Shown in pieces: positions 19,554-28,291 of a stretch of DNA of 64,000 nucleotides. Numbering within the stretch: the first letter of the stretch is position 1; every line of letters begins with the position of its first letter. Origin of the DNA: Desulfofarcimen acetoxidans DSM 771 (GTDB lineage Bacteria > Bacillota > Desulfotomaculia > Desulfotomaculales > Desulfofarciminaceae). The DNA is taken from positions 1,178,001 through 1,242,000 of the forward strand of contig NC_013216.1 in assembly GCF_000024205.1 (NCBI RefSeq). Direction: 5' to 3'. The position numbers and the translations under genes are program-made. The notes below the pieces were generated by a model, which was not told the origin of the DNA, searched no databases, and saw only the letters and a program-made list of their open reading frames with translations.

Positions 19554-19582
19554 TTGACAAAAAATCAATGGCTTAATATAAT
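19554..19582 (+). promoter_or_regulatory. Perfect sigma-A promoter for yceD-rpmF
   Basis: TTGACA at 19554-19559, a 17 bp spacer, and TATAAT at 19577-19582: a full consensus housekeeping promoter. Predicted start near 19589, about 22 nt before the yceD start. Confidence 0.93.
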
Positions 19583-19610
19583 GAGGGTTGTTGAAATCAG
19601 AGGTGACGTT

Positions 19611-20129
19611 ATGTTTTTATTGGATACCAGGCCTTTAAAAAATTCTCCTGGCTTAACTGAAAAATATACTTGGGATGAAGAAATTCCCGTTGGTGATGTT
19701 AATACTGGCTCAGTTGTTTTTAGCGGACCGGTTATGGTTGATGTAGATATTACCAATTTAAACGGAAATTTTGTATTGCAAGGAAAGGTAAAAGCCAGGG
19801 TTTTGTTGAAATGTGATCGTTGTCTGGAAGAATATTTATTCCCTGTAGAGACAGAAATAAGTGAAATTTATCGGTTGATTTCAGAAGCACCGGTTGCTGA
19901 TGAGCTCGATAATGAGGATATTACAGGCTTTAGAGGTGACTACATTAATATTGCTCCGGAATTGGTTAAGAGTGTTTTTTTGGCCTTGCCGATGAAAACC
20001 ATATGTAATTCTGAATGCAGGGGATTGTGTTCTACCTGTGGAAATAATCTAAATCAAGCAAAATGTGATTGTGCTGCGATTAATATTGACCCTCGTTTGG
20101 CTGTTTTAAAAAATCTGTTAAAAAATTGA
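19611..20129 (+). CDS. yceD: DUF177 (YceD) family protein
   Basis: A 172-residue DUF177 protein, the family almost always encoded before rpmF and implicated in 23S rRNA metabolism. It contains the conserved CDRCLEEY and the C-terminal CxGLCxxCGxxLN signature (ECRGLCSTCGNNLN), a likely Zn site. ATG 19611 is chosen: GAGGTGA lies just upstream, and an earlier in-frame ATG/TTG would fall in the promoter. It is cotranscribed with rpmF. Confidence 0.92.
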   Translation: MFLLDTRPLKNSPGLTEKYTWDEEIPVGDVNTGSVVFSGPVMVDVDITNLNGNFVLQGKVKARVLLKCDRCLEEYLFPVETEISEIYRLISEAPVADELDNEDITGFRGDYINIAPELVKSVFLALPMKTICNSECRGLCSTCGNNLNQAKCDCAAINIDPRLAVLKNLLKN

Positions 20130-20172
20130 TAACCCATTAAAGTTATATTAAGTTTTATAAGGAGGTGGAATT

Positions 20173-20346
20173 ATGGGATTGCAGCAAAACAGGACTTCCA
20201 AGCAAAAAAAGAGATCCCGCAGGGCCCAACAAAAAATTACTCCCCCTGTGCTGGTCAAGTGTCCCCAATGTCATGAGTCGGTTAAGCCTCATTATGCTTG
20301 TACTGCTTGTGGATATTATGATGCAAAAAAAGTAGTTGAAAAATAG
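20173..20346 (+). CDS. rpmF: 50S ribosomal protein L32
   Basis: A 57-residue L32 translated from ATG 20173 behind GGAGGTGG. The basic N-terminus (RTSKQKKRSRRAQQK) is followed by the zinc ribbon CPQC...CTAC and the GYYDAKKV ending typical of L32. It differs slightly from the common MAVPKRRTSK start (MGLQQNRTSK). Confidence 0.95.
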   Translation: MGLQQNRTSKQKKRSRRAQQKITPPVLVKCPQCHESVKPHYACTACGYYDAKKVVEK

Positions 20347-20357
20347 CTTGCTGTTAA

Positions 20358-20385
20358 AACTTTGGTACTTAGCCAAAGTTTTTTT
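20358..20385 (+). terminator. Terminator after rpmF
   Basis: AACTTTGG / CCAAAGTT stem with a 7-nt loop running straight into TTTTTTT. It separates yceD-rpmF from the fapR promoter. Confidence 0.9.
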
Positions 20386-20395
20386 ATTGCTCAGG

Positions 20396-20424
20396 TTGCA
20401 TTTAATTTCCAAGTAATTTATACT
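20396..20424 (+). promoter_or_regulatory. Promoter of the fapR-plsX-fab operon
   Basis: TTGCAT, 17 bp spacer, TATACT. Predicted start near 20431, inside the FapR palindrome that follows. Confidence 0.8.
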
Positions 20425-20427
20425 TAG

Positions 20428-20446
20428 TTTGGTACCTGGTACTAAA
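20428..20446 (+). promoter_or_regulatory. FapR operator
   Basis: TTTGGTACCTGGTACTAAA is a near-perfect palindrome matching the known FapR site (TTAGTACCTGGTACTAA type; one mismatch between arms). It covers the predicted transcription start of fapR, so bound FapR would block initiation until malonyl-CoA releases it. Confidence 0.9.
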
Positions 20447-20468
20447 TAAATTTCGGGAGTTATCCTCA

Positions 20469-21062
20469 ATGGTTAAGGCTGTTTTGAAAAAATCGGAGAG
20501 GCAACAAGTGTTAGAGAAATATCTGGCTAATAATCCTTTTCTAACGGATGAGAAACTGGCTCAGATTCTGGGTGTTAGCATTCAAACTGTGCGTTTAGAC
20601 AGAGGTGAGTTGAATATTCCTGAGTTGAGACAGAGACTTAAAGAAATAGCCAGGGGTAATGACAGAGAGTTAAGATCATTAAGCAGCGATGAATTAGTCG
20701 GTGAATTAATAGAAATGGAAGCTGATCAATATGCTTCCTCACATCTTAGTATCAGTGAGGATATGGCTTTTCAAAAAACAAAGATTGCTAGGGGACATCA
20801 TTTGTTTGCTCAGGCTAATTCTCTGGCCGTAGCTGCTATAGATGCGGAAGTAGTATTAACAGGTACAGCCAGAGTGAGCTTTAAAAGACCTGTGTATATA
20901 GGAGAATTGGTAGTTGCCAGGGCAGTGGTTAAGCGAAAAAAGGGTCAGAAATATTTGGTAAGGGTTATATCCCAAGTTTTTGATGAAATAGTCCTTGAAG
21001 GAGATTTCCTGGTTTTTGTCATGTCTAAGGAGGTTTGGCCGGTAGATGAAAATAGCTGTTGA
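20469..21062 (+). CDS. fapR: Transcription factor FapR
   Basis: A 197-residue repressor of fatty acid and phospholipid genes. The N-terminal winged helix-turn-helix (about 18-50, LTDEKLAQILGVSIQTVRLDR) binds DNA; the C-terminal hot-dog domain binds malonyl-CoA or malonyl-ACP as inducer. The ATG at 20469 has a GGGAGT site upstream. The FapR operator at 20428 indicates autoregulation and control of the whole plsX-fab operon. It overlaps plsX by 17 bp. Confidence 0.96.
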   Translation: MVKAVLKKSERQQVLEKYLANNPFLTDEKLAQILGVSIQTVRLDRGELNIPELRQRLKEIARGNDRELRSLSSDELVGELIEMEADQYASSHLSISEDMAFQKTKIARGHHLFAQANSLAVAAIDAEVVLTGTARVSFKRPVYIGELVVARAVVKRKKGQKYLVRVISQVFDEIVLEGDFLVFVMSKEVWPVDENSC

Positions 21063-22065
21063 CGCTATGGGAGGAGATTTTGCTCCGCGTGAAATTGTCC
21101 AGGGTGCTGTGCAAGCCGTGCAGGAGTATGGCTTTCAGATTATTTTGGTCGGTGACACAGAAAAGATAACAGCTGAGCTGGGTTCTTTTCCACGGGACAA
21201 AATTGAACTTGTACATACTAAAGAGGTTATCGCAATGGATGAACACCCGGCCTCTTCTGTAAGAAAAAAGAAAGGTTCTTCAATTGTTCAGGCAAACCTG
21301 CTGGTAAAAGAGGGCAGTGCGCAGGCTGTTGTTTCTGCCGGCAGTACCGGTGCGGCTATGGCTGCCTCTTTATTGTATCTGGGCAGGATAAAAGGTATTG
21401 ATCGACCGGCTATAGCCAGCGTACTGCCAACTATGAAAGGAGGCACTGTGCTTTTAGATGTCGGTGCCAATGTCGATTGTAAACCCCAGTACTTATTGCA
21501 GTTTGCAATAATGGGTAATCTTTATGCAAGTAAAATTTTAGGTATAATAAAACCGCGTGTCGGATTGCTAAATATCGGTGAGGAGGAAACCAAAGGAAAC
21601 GAATTGACTTTAGCTGCATTTCCTTTACTGCGTCAATCAGGTATTGATTTTATCGGAAATGTTGAGGGACGGGAAGTATTTAGCGGTGATATTGATGTGA
21701 TAGTTTGTGACGGCTTTGTAGGTAATATTGTTTTGAAGACATCAGAAGGCCTGGCTATGGCATTAAAGAGTATGATTAAACAGGAGATATCCTGTAGTAT
21801 TACGGCTAAGCTGGGGATACTGCTGACTTTACCATCTCTCAAAAGATTCAGACAGCGTATTGATTATACTGAGTATGGAGGTGCGCCTCTCCTTGGAATT
21901 AATGGTATCTCCGTAATCAGTCATGGCAGTTCTACGGCTAAAGCTATCAAGAATGCCATTAGGGTTGCGGCAGATGCTGTAGAAAACGGTTTGGTGTCAT
22001 CTATCAGGGCTGATATTGAAAAGGGTCAGGATACTAAGGGGGTAGAGTACAGTGAAGAAGTATAA
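21046..22065 (+). CDS. plsX: Phosphate acyltransferase PlsX
   Basis: A 339-residue PlsX, which makes acyl-phosphate from acyl-ACP for phosphatidic acid synthesis by the PlsX/PlsY route. Begins KIAVDAMGGDFAPREIV, with AVVSAGSTGA and LDVGANVDC typical of the family. ATG start after TAAGGAGG, inside the fapR 3' end. fabH begins before its stop, so translation is probably coupled. Confidence 0.97.
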   Translation: MKIAVDAMGGDFAPREIVQGAVQAVQEYGFQIILVGDTEKITAELGSFPRDKIELVHTKEVIAMDEHPASSVRKKKGSSIVQANLLVKEGSAQAVVSAGSTGAAMAASLLYLGRIKGIDRPAIASVLPTMKGGTVLLDVGANVDCKPQYLLQFAIMGNLYASKILGIIKPRVGLLNIGEEETKGNELTLAAFPLLRQSGIDFIGNVEGREVFSGDIDVIVCDGFVGNIVLKTSEGLAMALKSMIKQEISCSITAKLGILLTLPSLKRFRQRIDYTEYGGAPLLGINGISVISHGSSTAKAIKNAIRVAADAVENGLVSSIRADIEKGQDTKGVEYSEEV

Positions 22066-23044
22066 TGCCGGTATTGTCGGTCTGGGCACTTATGTGCCGG
22101 AACGTATTCTCACTAATATAGAACTGGAGAGTAGTTTGGAAACTAGTGATGAGTGGATTCTCAGCAGAACAGGAATCAAAGAGCGCCGGATTGCCGCTCC
22201 AGAGCAGGCTGCATCGGATTTGGCTTTGGCAGCTGCCAGTGCCGCACTGGAAAATGCCAGAGTTTCTGCCAGCGAAGTTGATTTGATTATATGCGCTACT
22301 CTTACCCCCGATATGTTTTTCCCTGCCACCGGTTGCATAGTACAGGATCGATTGGGTGCTAAAAAGGCTGCCGCTTTTGATCTTGAGGCTGGCTGCAGTG
22401 GGTTTATTTACGGTTTGTCTGTAGCACAGGCATTTATCGCAAGTGGAATATACAAGACTGTTTTGGTGATAGGAACAGATGTGATGTCCAGAATAGTCAA
22501 TTGGCGGGATCGTGGTACCTGCGTGCTTTTTGGTGACGGAGCGGGAGCTGTTGTCCTCAAACCGGTGGAGCAGGACCAAGGTATTTTATCGGTTCATTTG
22601 GGGGCTGACGGTTCAGGTGCAGGTACTTTGCTGGTTCCTGCCGGAGGGTCGCGCATGCCTTTATCTCAAGAAGTTCTTGATCTCAATTTGCAGTTTATAC
22701 AAATGAGTGGTGGGGACGTATTCAAATTTGCAGTAATAGCCATGTGTAATGCAACCAAGCATGTACTGGCGGGAGTAGGCTTGGAGACCGAGGATCTGGG
22801 TATGCTGGTACCTCATCAGGCCAACACAAGAATTATTGAATCAGCGGCTAAACGTTTAAAATTGCCTATGGATAAAGTGGTTGTCACTGTAGACCGTTAT
22901 GGTAACAATTCTACGGCTTCTGTCCCTCTGGCACTGAAAGAGGCTGTTGACGACGGTAGAATTAAGAACGGGCAGAATGTTGTTCTAGTGGGTTTCGGTG
23001 CCGGTCTTACCTGGGGTGCGGTGCTTATTCGTTGGGTGTTGTAG
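22052..23044 (+). CDS. fabH: 3-oxoacyl-ACP synthase III
   Basis: A 330-residue KASIII, which condenses an acyl-CoA primer with malonyl-ACP to start fatty acid synthesis. The catalytic Cys is C115 (EAGCSGFIYG), with His in VPHQANTRI and Asn in YGNNSTAS. GTG start at 22052 after AAGGGGGT, overlapping plsX by 14 bp. Confidence 0.97.
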   Translation: MKKYNAGIVGLGTYVPERILTNIELESSLETSDEWILSRTGIKERRIAAPEQAASDLALAAASAALENARVSASEVDLIICATLTPDMFFPATGCIVQDRLGAKKAAAFDLEAGCSGFIYGLSVAQAFIASGIYKTVLVIGTDVMSRIVNWRDRGTCVLFGDGAGAVVLKPVEQDQGILSVHLGADGSGAGTLLVPAGGSRMPLSQEVLDLNLQFIQMSGGDVFKFAVIAMCNATKHVLAGVGLETEDLGMLVPHQANTRIIESAAKRLKLPMDKVVVTVDRYGNNSTASVPLALKEAVDDGRIKNGQNVVLVGFGAGLTWGAVLIRWVL

Positions 23045-23095
23045 GTTGGCCCATAAGATATTTGTTATATATTACGCCAAAAGAGGTGATATTAT

Positions 23096-24046
23096 TTGAT
23101 TCATACCAAGTTATGTGATTTATTGGGTATAGAATATCCTATATTGCAGGGAGGTATGGCCTGGGTTTCTACTGCTGAATTGGCTGCTGCTGTGTCTGAG
23201 GCAGGAGGCTTGGGAATTATCGCTTCCGGGCAGGCTCCGCCCGATTGGTTGAAAGAACAGATCCGTAAAGCGAAAATCTTAACCGGCAAACCTTTCGGGA
23301 TAAATGTTATGTTGTTATCTCCTTACGCTGAGGAAGTTTTAAATATCATTAGAGCAGAACGGGTGGCCGTTGTGACAACAGGTGCCGGCAACCCGGGAAA
23401 ATATGTCCCCTGGCTGCAGGAAGTAGGGACCAAAGTGATTCCGGTAGTGGCTTCTGTAGCACTGGCTAAAAGACTTGTCAGAAACGGTGTGGATGCAATA
23501 ATTGCCGAGGGAGTTGAATCAGGAGGACACGTGGGTGATTTAACTACCATGGCATTAGTACCTCAGGTGGTGGATGCTGTAGATGTTCCGGTTATTGCTG
23601 CCGGCGGTATTTTTAACGGCAGGGGTTTGGCTGCTGCCTTAAGTCTGGGGGCTGTTGGTGTGCAGATGGGCACCCGTTTTATGTGCGCAACTGAATGTAC
23701 TGTGCATAATAATATTAAGGAAGTTATTTTAAAGGCTAAGGACAGAGATACTGTTGTTACAGGTAAGCCGACAGGACATCCTGTCCGGGTTATTAGGAAT
23801 AAGCTGGTAAGGCAGTTTGAGGAGTTGGAAGGTCGTGGTGCCCCGGCTGAGGAATTTGAAAAGCTTGGTGTAGGTCGGTTGAAGGCTGCTATGGTGGACG
23901 GGGATGTGCAATTTGGCTCAGTTATGGCCGGTCAGGTATCGGCTATGGTGCGGCAAATTGAGTCAGCCCAGGATATTGTGCAGGATGTTATAGCTGGTGC
24001 TGAAAAGGTCTTGCGCCATTTGTACGAAGGAGGGGTGATCAAGTAA
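23096..24046 (+). CDS. fabK: Enoyl-ACP reductase II (FMN-dependent)
   Basis: A 316-residue flavoprotein of the 2-nitropropane dioxygenase/FabK group, placed in a fab operon, so almost surely the enoyl-ACP reductase. N-terminal LGIEYPILQGGMAW and the FMN-binding ESGGHVGD and AAGGI motifs are present. FabK replaces FabI here and is generally insensitive to triclosan. TTG start at 23096 after AGAGGTGAT. Its TAA overlaps the fabD ATG. Confidence 0.95.
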   Translation: MIHTKLCDLLGIEYPILQGGMAWVSTAELAAAVSEAGGLGIIASGQAPPDWLKEQIRKAKILTGKPFGINVMLLSPYAEEVLNIIRAERVAVVTTGAGNPGKYVPWLQEVGTKVIPVVASVALAKRLVRNGVDAIIAEGVESGGHVGDLTTMALVPQVVDAVDVPVIAAGGIFNGRGLAAALSLGAVGVQMGTRFMCATECTVHNNIKEVILKAKDRDTVVTGKPTGHPVRVIRNKLVRQFEELEGRGAPAEEFEKLGVGRLKAAMVDGDVQFGSVMAGQVSAMVRQIESAQDIVQDVIAGAEKVLRHLYEGGVIK

Positions 24047-24984
24047 TGTCTTTGGCTTTTGTTTTTCCGGGACAGGGTTCGCAATATGTCGGTATGTGCA
24101 GGCAGTTTTATGATAATTACCAGGTTGTCAGAGACATATTTGATTTGGCGGATAAAGCGCTTGCTTTCAGCATCAGTGAGTTGTGTTTTCAAGGGCCGGA
24201 AGAATTGTTAGGACAGACTGAAAATACTCAGCCGGCTGTTTTGACTGCCAGCATTGCTTGCCAGGCTGTTTTATTGGAGGCTGGTATTGCCCCTGAAGCA
24301 TTAGCCGGGCACAGTCTGGGAGAATACTCGGCACTGGTGGCCGCCGGTGCGTTGAGCTTTTCAGATGCGGTGCAAATTGTGCGCAAGCGCGGCCAATTAA
24401 TGCAACAGGCCGTTCCCCCCGGCGGTGGGGCTATGGCAGCTATTTTAGGTTTGGATGCAGGTATGTTGCAGGAGGTTTGTAAGCATGCGTCGGATTTGGG
24501 TATGGTGGAAGTGGCTAATTATAACTGTCCGGGGCAACTGGTAATAGCGGGCTCCGCGGCGGCCCTGGAGAAAGCCATTGTATTGGCCAAAGAGGCGGGT
24601 GCTAAGCGGGCGATTAAGCTGGTTGTGAGCGGACCGTTTCATTCTGCTTTAATGTTCCCGGCTGCGGAAAAACTGGGCCGGGAATTAGAGCAGATCAGTA
24701 TTATTGAGCCTAAACTAAGATTGGTGGCTAATATTTCTGCTGACTATGTTACTACAGCTGAGCAGATAAAAGATTGTCTGGTTAGACAGGTCTATGGGCC
24801 GGTCAGGTGGATAGAAGTTGTACAAAAAATGATTAATGACGGTATTGATACCTTTGTGGAAGTTGGTCCCGGCAAGGTTTTAAGCGGGTTGATTAAGAAA
24901 ATTGATAAAAGGGTAAATATTTATAATGTTGAAGACCAACCTTCTTTGGAAAAAGCGCTTGCAAGTTTGAAGGGGGTTAGCTAA
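24046..24984 (+). CDS. fabD: Malonyl-CoA:ACP transacylase
   Basis: A 312-residue FabD that loads malonyl onto ACP. The active-site GHSLGEYSAL has Ser90; the partner His is in SGPFHSALM. N-terminal FPGQGSQYVGM is typical. ATG overlaps the fabK stop by one base (TAATG) and follows GAAGGAGGGG, implying translational coupling. Confidence 0.97.
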   Translation: MSLAFVFPGQGSQYVGMCRQFYDNYQVVRDIFDLADKALAFSISELCFQGPEELLGQTENTQPAVLTASIACQAVLLEAGIAPEALAGHSLGEYSALVAAGALSFSDAVQIVRKRGQLMQQAVPPGGGAMAAILGLDAGMLQEVCKHASDLGMVEVANYNCPGQLVIAGSAAALEKAIVLAKEAGAKRAIKLVVSGPFHSALMFPAAEKLGRELEQISIIEPKLRLVANISADYVTTAEQIKDCLVRQVYGPVRWIEVVQKMINDGIDTFVEVGPGKVLSGLIKKIDKRVNIYNVEDQPSLEKALASLKGVS

Positions 24985-24985
24985 A

Positions 24986-25729
24986 ATGTTACTTGAAAGT
25001 AGGGTTGCTCTGGTGACCGGCGCTTCCAGAGGTATCGGCAGGGCTGTTGCTTTGGCTCTTGCCGGGGCAGGGTCCGATGTAGCAATTAACTGTGCCGGGC
25101 GGATTGAAGCTGCTGAAGAAGTAGCAGGGGAGATTAGATCTATAGGGCGGCGGGCCCTGGTGGTTAAAGCTAATGTGGCTGATCCTGCTGAAGTCAACGA
25201 GATGGTGAAGACTGTTTTGTCAGAGTTGGGCCGCCTGGATATATTGGTTAATAACGCCGGTATTACCAGAGATAATTTGGTTATGCGAATGTCTGAAGAT
25301 GATTGGGATTCGGTTATATCGGTTAATTTAAAAGGTTCTTTCAACTGTGCCAAGGCCGTCACTAGATCAATGTTAAAAGCCAGGTATGGTCGGATTGTAA
25401 ATATCAGTTCGGTGGTCGGTATTTCCGGCAATGCGGGGCAGGCCAATTATGCCTCCAGTAAAGCCGGTTTGATTGGTTTTAGCAAAACTTTAGCTAAGGA
25501 ATTAGGGTCTCGAAATATTACTGTAAATGTTGTAGCTCCAGGATTTATTGAAACCGATATGACTTCTGCTATGCCTGATGATTTGAAAAAGAGTATGTCA
25601 GATAAGATTTCTTTAGGGCGTTTAGGTAAACCGGAAGATGTTGCAGCAGCAGTTGTATTTTTGGTAAGCGAGCAGGCTTCCTATATTACAGGTCAGGTGC
25701 TTGCTGTTGACGGCGGTTTGGTTATATAA
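24986..25729 (+). CDS. fabG: 3-oxoacyl-ACP reductase
   Basis: A 247-residue short-chain dehydrogenase that reduces 3-oxoacyl-ACP with NADPH. Motifs: TGASRGIGRAVA (cofactor), NNAGIT, catalytic Ser in NISSVVG, and YASSKAG (Tyr/Lys). ATG 1 bp after the fabD stop, with AAGGGGG upstream. Confidence 0.97.
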   Translation: MLLESRVALVTGASRGIGRAVALALAGAGSDVAINCAGRIEAAEEVAGEIRSIGRRALVVKANVADPAEVNEMVKTVLSELGRLDILVNNAGITRDNLVMRMSEDDWDSVISVNLKGSFNCAKAVTRSMLKARYGRIVNISSVVGISGNAGQANYASSKAGLIGFSKTLAKELGSRNITVNVVAPGFIETDMTSAMPDDLKKSMSDKISLGRLGKPEDVAAAVVFLVSEQASYITGQVLAVDGGLVI

Positions 25730-25772
25730 TTTGACAGTGGTTAATAATACTGGGTAAGGGGGGTGAATGTGA

Positions 25773-26003
25773 GTGTCAATTTTTGATGAAATTAAACCTA
25801 TTATTGTTGAACAATTAGGTGTTGAAGAAGACGAAATTACTATGGAATCATCTTTTATCGATAATTTAGGTGCAGATTCTTTGGATATCGTGGAACTGGT
25901 CATGGCTTTGGAAGAGAAGTTTGATATAGTTATTCCCGATGAAGATGCCGAGAAGATTCGTACTGTCGGTATGGCAGTTCAGTATATTCAGGATCATCAA
26001 TAA
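25773..26003 (+). CDS. acpP: Acyl carrier protein
   Basis: A 76-residue acidic ACP. The phosphopantetheine attachment Ser36 lies in [13 protein letters not shown] start at 25773 behind AAGGGGGGTG. Followed directly by a repeat element and a strong terminator, which probably lets acpP be expressed more than downstream fabF. Confidence 0.97.
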   Translation: MSIFDEIKPIIVEQLGVEEDEITMESSFIDNLGADSLDIVELVMALEEKFDIVIPDEDAEKIRTVGMAVQYIQDHQ

Positions 26004-26009
26004 TTATCT

Positions 26010-26120
26010 CAAGAAAGTCGCTTTAAGCGACTTTCGAGCAGCCACAGGCACTCGTGCTCGTCGGAAATTATGCGATGTTAGTTTTAGCTTGTCCACAGAG
26101 CCATTATAAGCATAATTTCT
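26010..26120 (+). repeat. Intergenic repeat, copy A
   Basis: Three elements in order: a 10 bp hairpin GAAAGTCGCT/AGCGACTTTC (26013-26035); CGAGCA...TGCTCG around CAGGCACTCGTGCT (26035-26060); and a long-range stem GGAAATTATGC (26063-26073) with GCATAATTTC (26110-26119). Related copies are at 41564, 61136 (reverse) and a shortened one at 15501 (reverse). It starts six bases after the acpP stop and ends 10 bp before a terminator. Confidence 0.8.
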
Positions 26121-26129
26121 TAGAATATT

Positions 26130-26164
26130 AAAAAGTCCCGGAGATAAGCTTTCGGGACTTTTTG
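26130..26164 (+). terminator. Terminator between acpP and fabF
   Basis: AAAAAGTCCCG / CGGGACTTTTT, an 11 bp perfect stem with a 12-nt loop and a T tract. Lies inside the fab gene cluster, so fabF-rnc-ftsY expression must come from read-through or a further promoter. Confidence 0.92.
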
Positions 26165-26218
26165 AAAATTTTATTGGAATTAGAATGTTATAGTTTAGGT
26201 GTGACAGGAGGTGCTGTT

Positions 26219-27466
26219 TTGCAAAAACGGATTGTTGCAACCGGTATGGGTGTAATTTCTCCGGTAGGCATTGGAATTGAGCCATTTTGGTCAGCTTTGA
26301 CTGCTGGAGTTTCCGGAATAAAGAGAATTACTAATTTTGACCCGTCAGGGTTTGCTACACAGATAGCCGCAGAAGTCAAGGGTTTTAATCCTCACGATTA
26401 CCTTGATAAAAAGGAAGCCAGGCGGATGGACAGATTTACCCAGTTTGCCGTGGCTGCCTCTAAAATGGCTATAGAAGATGCAGGTTTGGATTTGGGTCAA
26501 CTTGATAAAAATCGTGTGGGTGTTGTGCTGGGTTGTGGTATCGGTGGATTGTCAACTATGGAAGAACAGACCAGAGTGCTGGTGGAGAAGGGCCCTGGCC
26601 GGATCAGTCCTTTCCTGGTACCGATGATGATTGCTAATATGGGAGCAGGACAGGTAGCTATAGCTTTTGGGTTGCGCGGACCGAACATAACGACTGTGAC
26701 AGCCTGTGCCTCCAGTACTAATGCTATTGGAGATGCGATTAAGCTTTTACAGAGAGGACAAGCTGACGTAGTGATTAGCGGTGGAACGGAAGCGCCGATT
26801 ACTCCTTTAGGTGTAGGTGGTTTTGCTTCTATGAAGGCAATGTCTACCAGAAACGATGCGCCTGAAGAAGCCAGCCGCCCCTTTGATGCCGACAGAGACG
26901 GTTTTATTATTGGTGAGGGTTCTGCCATACTGGTATTGGAGACTGAAGAGCATGCTTTAAAACGAGGTGCACGCATTTACGGTGAAGTAGCCGGTTACGG
27001 TACTACCTGTGATGCTTTTCATATTACAGCCCCTGATCCGGAAGGCGCCGGTGCTGCTGCCTCTATGCGTATGGCTCTGGAAGATGCAGGAATTGCGCCG
27101 GAACAAGTTGACTATATTAATGCGCATGGTACTTCCACTCCATTAAATGATAAATTGGAGACAATAGCTATCAAAACTATTTTTGGTGAGAGTGCCGGGA
27201 AGATACCTGTGAGTTCAACTAAGTCTATGACTGGTCATATGTTGGGCGCCGCCGGCGGTATAGAGGCTTTGGTTTGTTTTTTAGCCATTAATAGAGGCAT
27301 CATTCCCCCGACAATAAATTATCATACCCCGGATCCTGATTGCGATTTAGATTATGTACCTAACAAGGCCAGGGAAGCCAGGGTTAATATCGCCATGTCA
27401 AATTCTTTTGGTTTTGGCGGTCATAATGCAACTTTGATATTTTCATCATATAACAAAAAATTATAG
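26219..27466 (+). CDS. fabF: 3-oxoacyl-ACP synthase II
   Basis: A 415-residue KASII that elongates acyl-ACP with malonyl-ACP. The active-site Cys163 lies in [10 protein letters not shown]; the two His are in [11 protein letters not shown] and [13 protein letters not shown]. The TTG start at 26219 follows AGGAGGTG, giving [11 protein letters not shown], the normal N-terminus; an earlier ATG at 26162 would run through the terminator. First gene after the acpP terminator. Confidence 0.97.
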   Translation: MQKRIVATGMGVISPVGIGIEPFWSALTAGVSGIKRITNFDPSGFATQIAAEVKGFNPHDYLDKKEARRMDRFTQFAVAASKMAIEDAGLDLGQLDKNRVGVVLGCGIGGLSTMEEQTRVLVEKGPGRISPFLVPMMIANMGAGQVAIAFGLRGPNITTVTACASSTNAIGDAIKLLQRGQADVVISGGTEAPITPLGVGGFASMKAMSTRNDAPEEASRPFDADRDGFIIGEGSAILVLETEEHALKRGARIYGEVAGYGTTCDAFHITAPDPEGAGAAASMRMALEDAGIAPEQVDYINAHGTSTPLNDKLETIAIKTIFGESAGKIPVSSTKSMTGHMLGAAGGIEALVCFLAINRGIIPPTINYHTPDPDCDLDYVPNKAREARVNIAMSNSFGFGGHNATLIFSSYNKKL

Positions 27467-27501
27467 GGTCTGTATTGATCAACCTGAGCAGGGGATCGTT
27501 A

Positions 27502-28281
27502 ATGAAAAAAAATCAGGATAATATAATGCAATTGATGCAACAGGTTGGAGTTGCGTGGAACGATGAAAACCTTCTCTGGCAAGCCTTGACACACAGTTCG
27601 TATGTTTATGAGAGTGGCTCTGCCGCCCATACCAATAACCAGCGGCTAGAGTTTTTAGGTGATGCTGTTTTGGAACTTTTGGTAAGTGGCTATCTATATA
27701 GTTCTTATCCAGAATGTGCCGAGGGTGAGTTAACTAAATTAAGGGCTGCCATAGTATGTGAACCTTCGCTGGCTAAAGTAGCCCGTCAGCTTAATTTGGG
27801 TTACTGTCTCAGGATGGGCAAAGGTGAGGAGCGCTCCGGCGGGAGGGAACGGCCATCTATTCTGGCTGATTCTTTTGAGGCATTGTTGGGCGCGGTTTAT
27901 CTGGACCAGGGTCTGGAAAAAACAAGGATGTTCGCTCTCAAATTTTTGGCTCCGGTTATAAATGATGTGCTGGAAGGTAGGGTGGATCGGGATTATAAAA
28001 CGGAATTGCAGGAAATGCTGCAGAAAAAATCACCGGAACCGATTAGCTATGTGATATTAAATGAAGAAGGACCGGATCACCAGAAGTTATTTACAGCTGG
28101 TGTTGTTTATTGTGGAATAATAATTGGGCAAGGGACAGGACGCTCTAAAAAAGAAGCTGAACAACAGGCAGCTAAAATAGCCTTGCTGGAATTGCCGTCT
28201 AACGGCGAAATCAATTTGCGGGTTCGTTCTCATCTGCATACGGGAGCCAGAAGAAGACCTATGCAAAAGTGCAAGCGGTAG
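27502..28281 (+). CDS. rnc: Ribonuclease III
   Basis: A 259-residue RNase III. The signature NQRLEFLGDAVLELLVSG carries the metal-binding acidic residues, with a second site in ADSFEALLGA; a dsRNA-binding domain occupies about 175-245. ATG 27502 is chosen for the AGGGGAT just upstream; a TTG at 27475 lacks one. The last 20 residues are unusually Arg/Lys-rich. Sits between fabF and ftsY, a common Firmicute order. Confidence 0.96.
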   Translation: MKKNQDNIMQLMQQVGVAWNDENLLWQALTHSSYVYESGSAAHTNNQRLEFLGDAVLELLVSGYLYSSYPECAEGELTKLRAAIVCEPSLAKVARQLNLGYCLRMGKGEERSGGRERPSILADSFEALLGAVYLDQGLEKTRMFALKFLAPVINDVLEGRVDRDYKTELQEMLQKKSPEPISYVILNEEGPDHQKLFTAGVVYCGIIIGQGTGRSKKEAEQQAAKIALLELPSNGEINLRVRSHLHTGARRRPMQKCKR

Positions 28282-28291
28282 GAGGTTAGCC

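Noticed and set aside
22034-22579. 181-codon minus-strand frame over fabH
   Set aside because: Antisense to fabH, no start signal or homology.
24880-25446. 188-codon minus-strand frame over fabD/fabG
   Set aside because: Antisense shadow of two certain genes; composition reflects their codon bias.
26497-26976. 159-codon minus-strand frame over fabF
   Set aside because: Antisense shadow of fabF.
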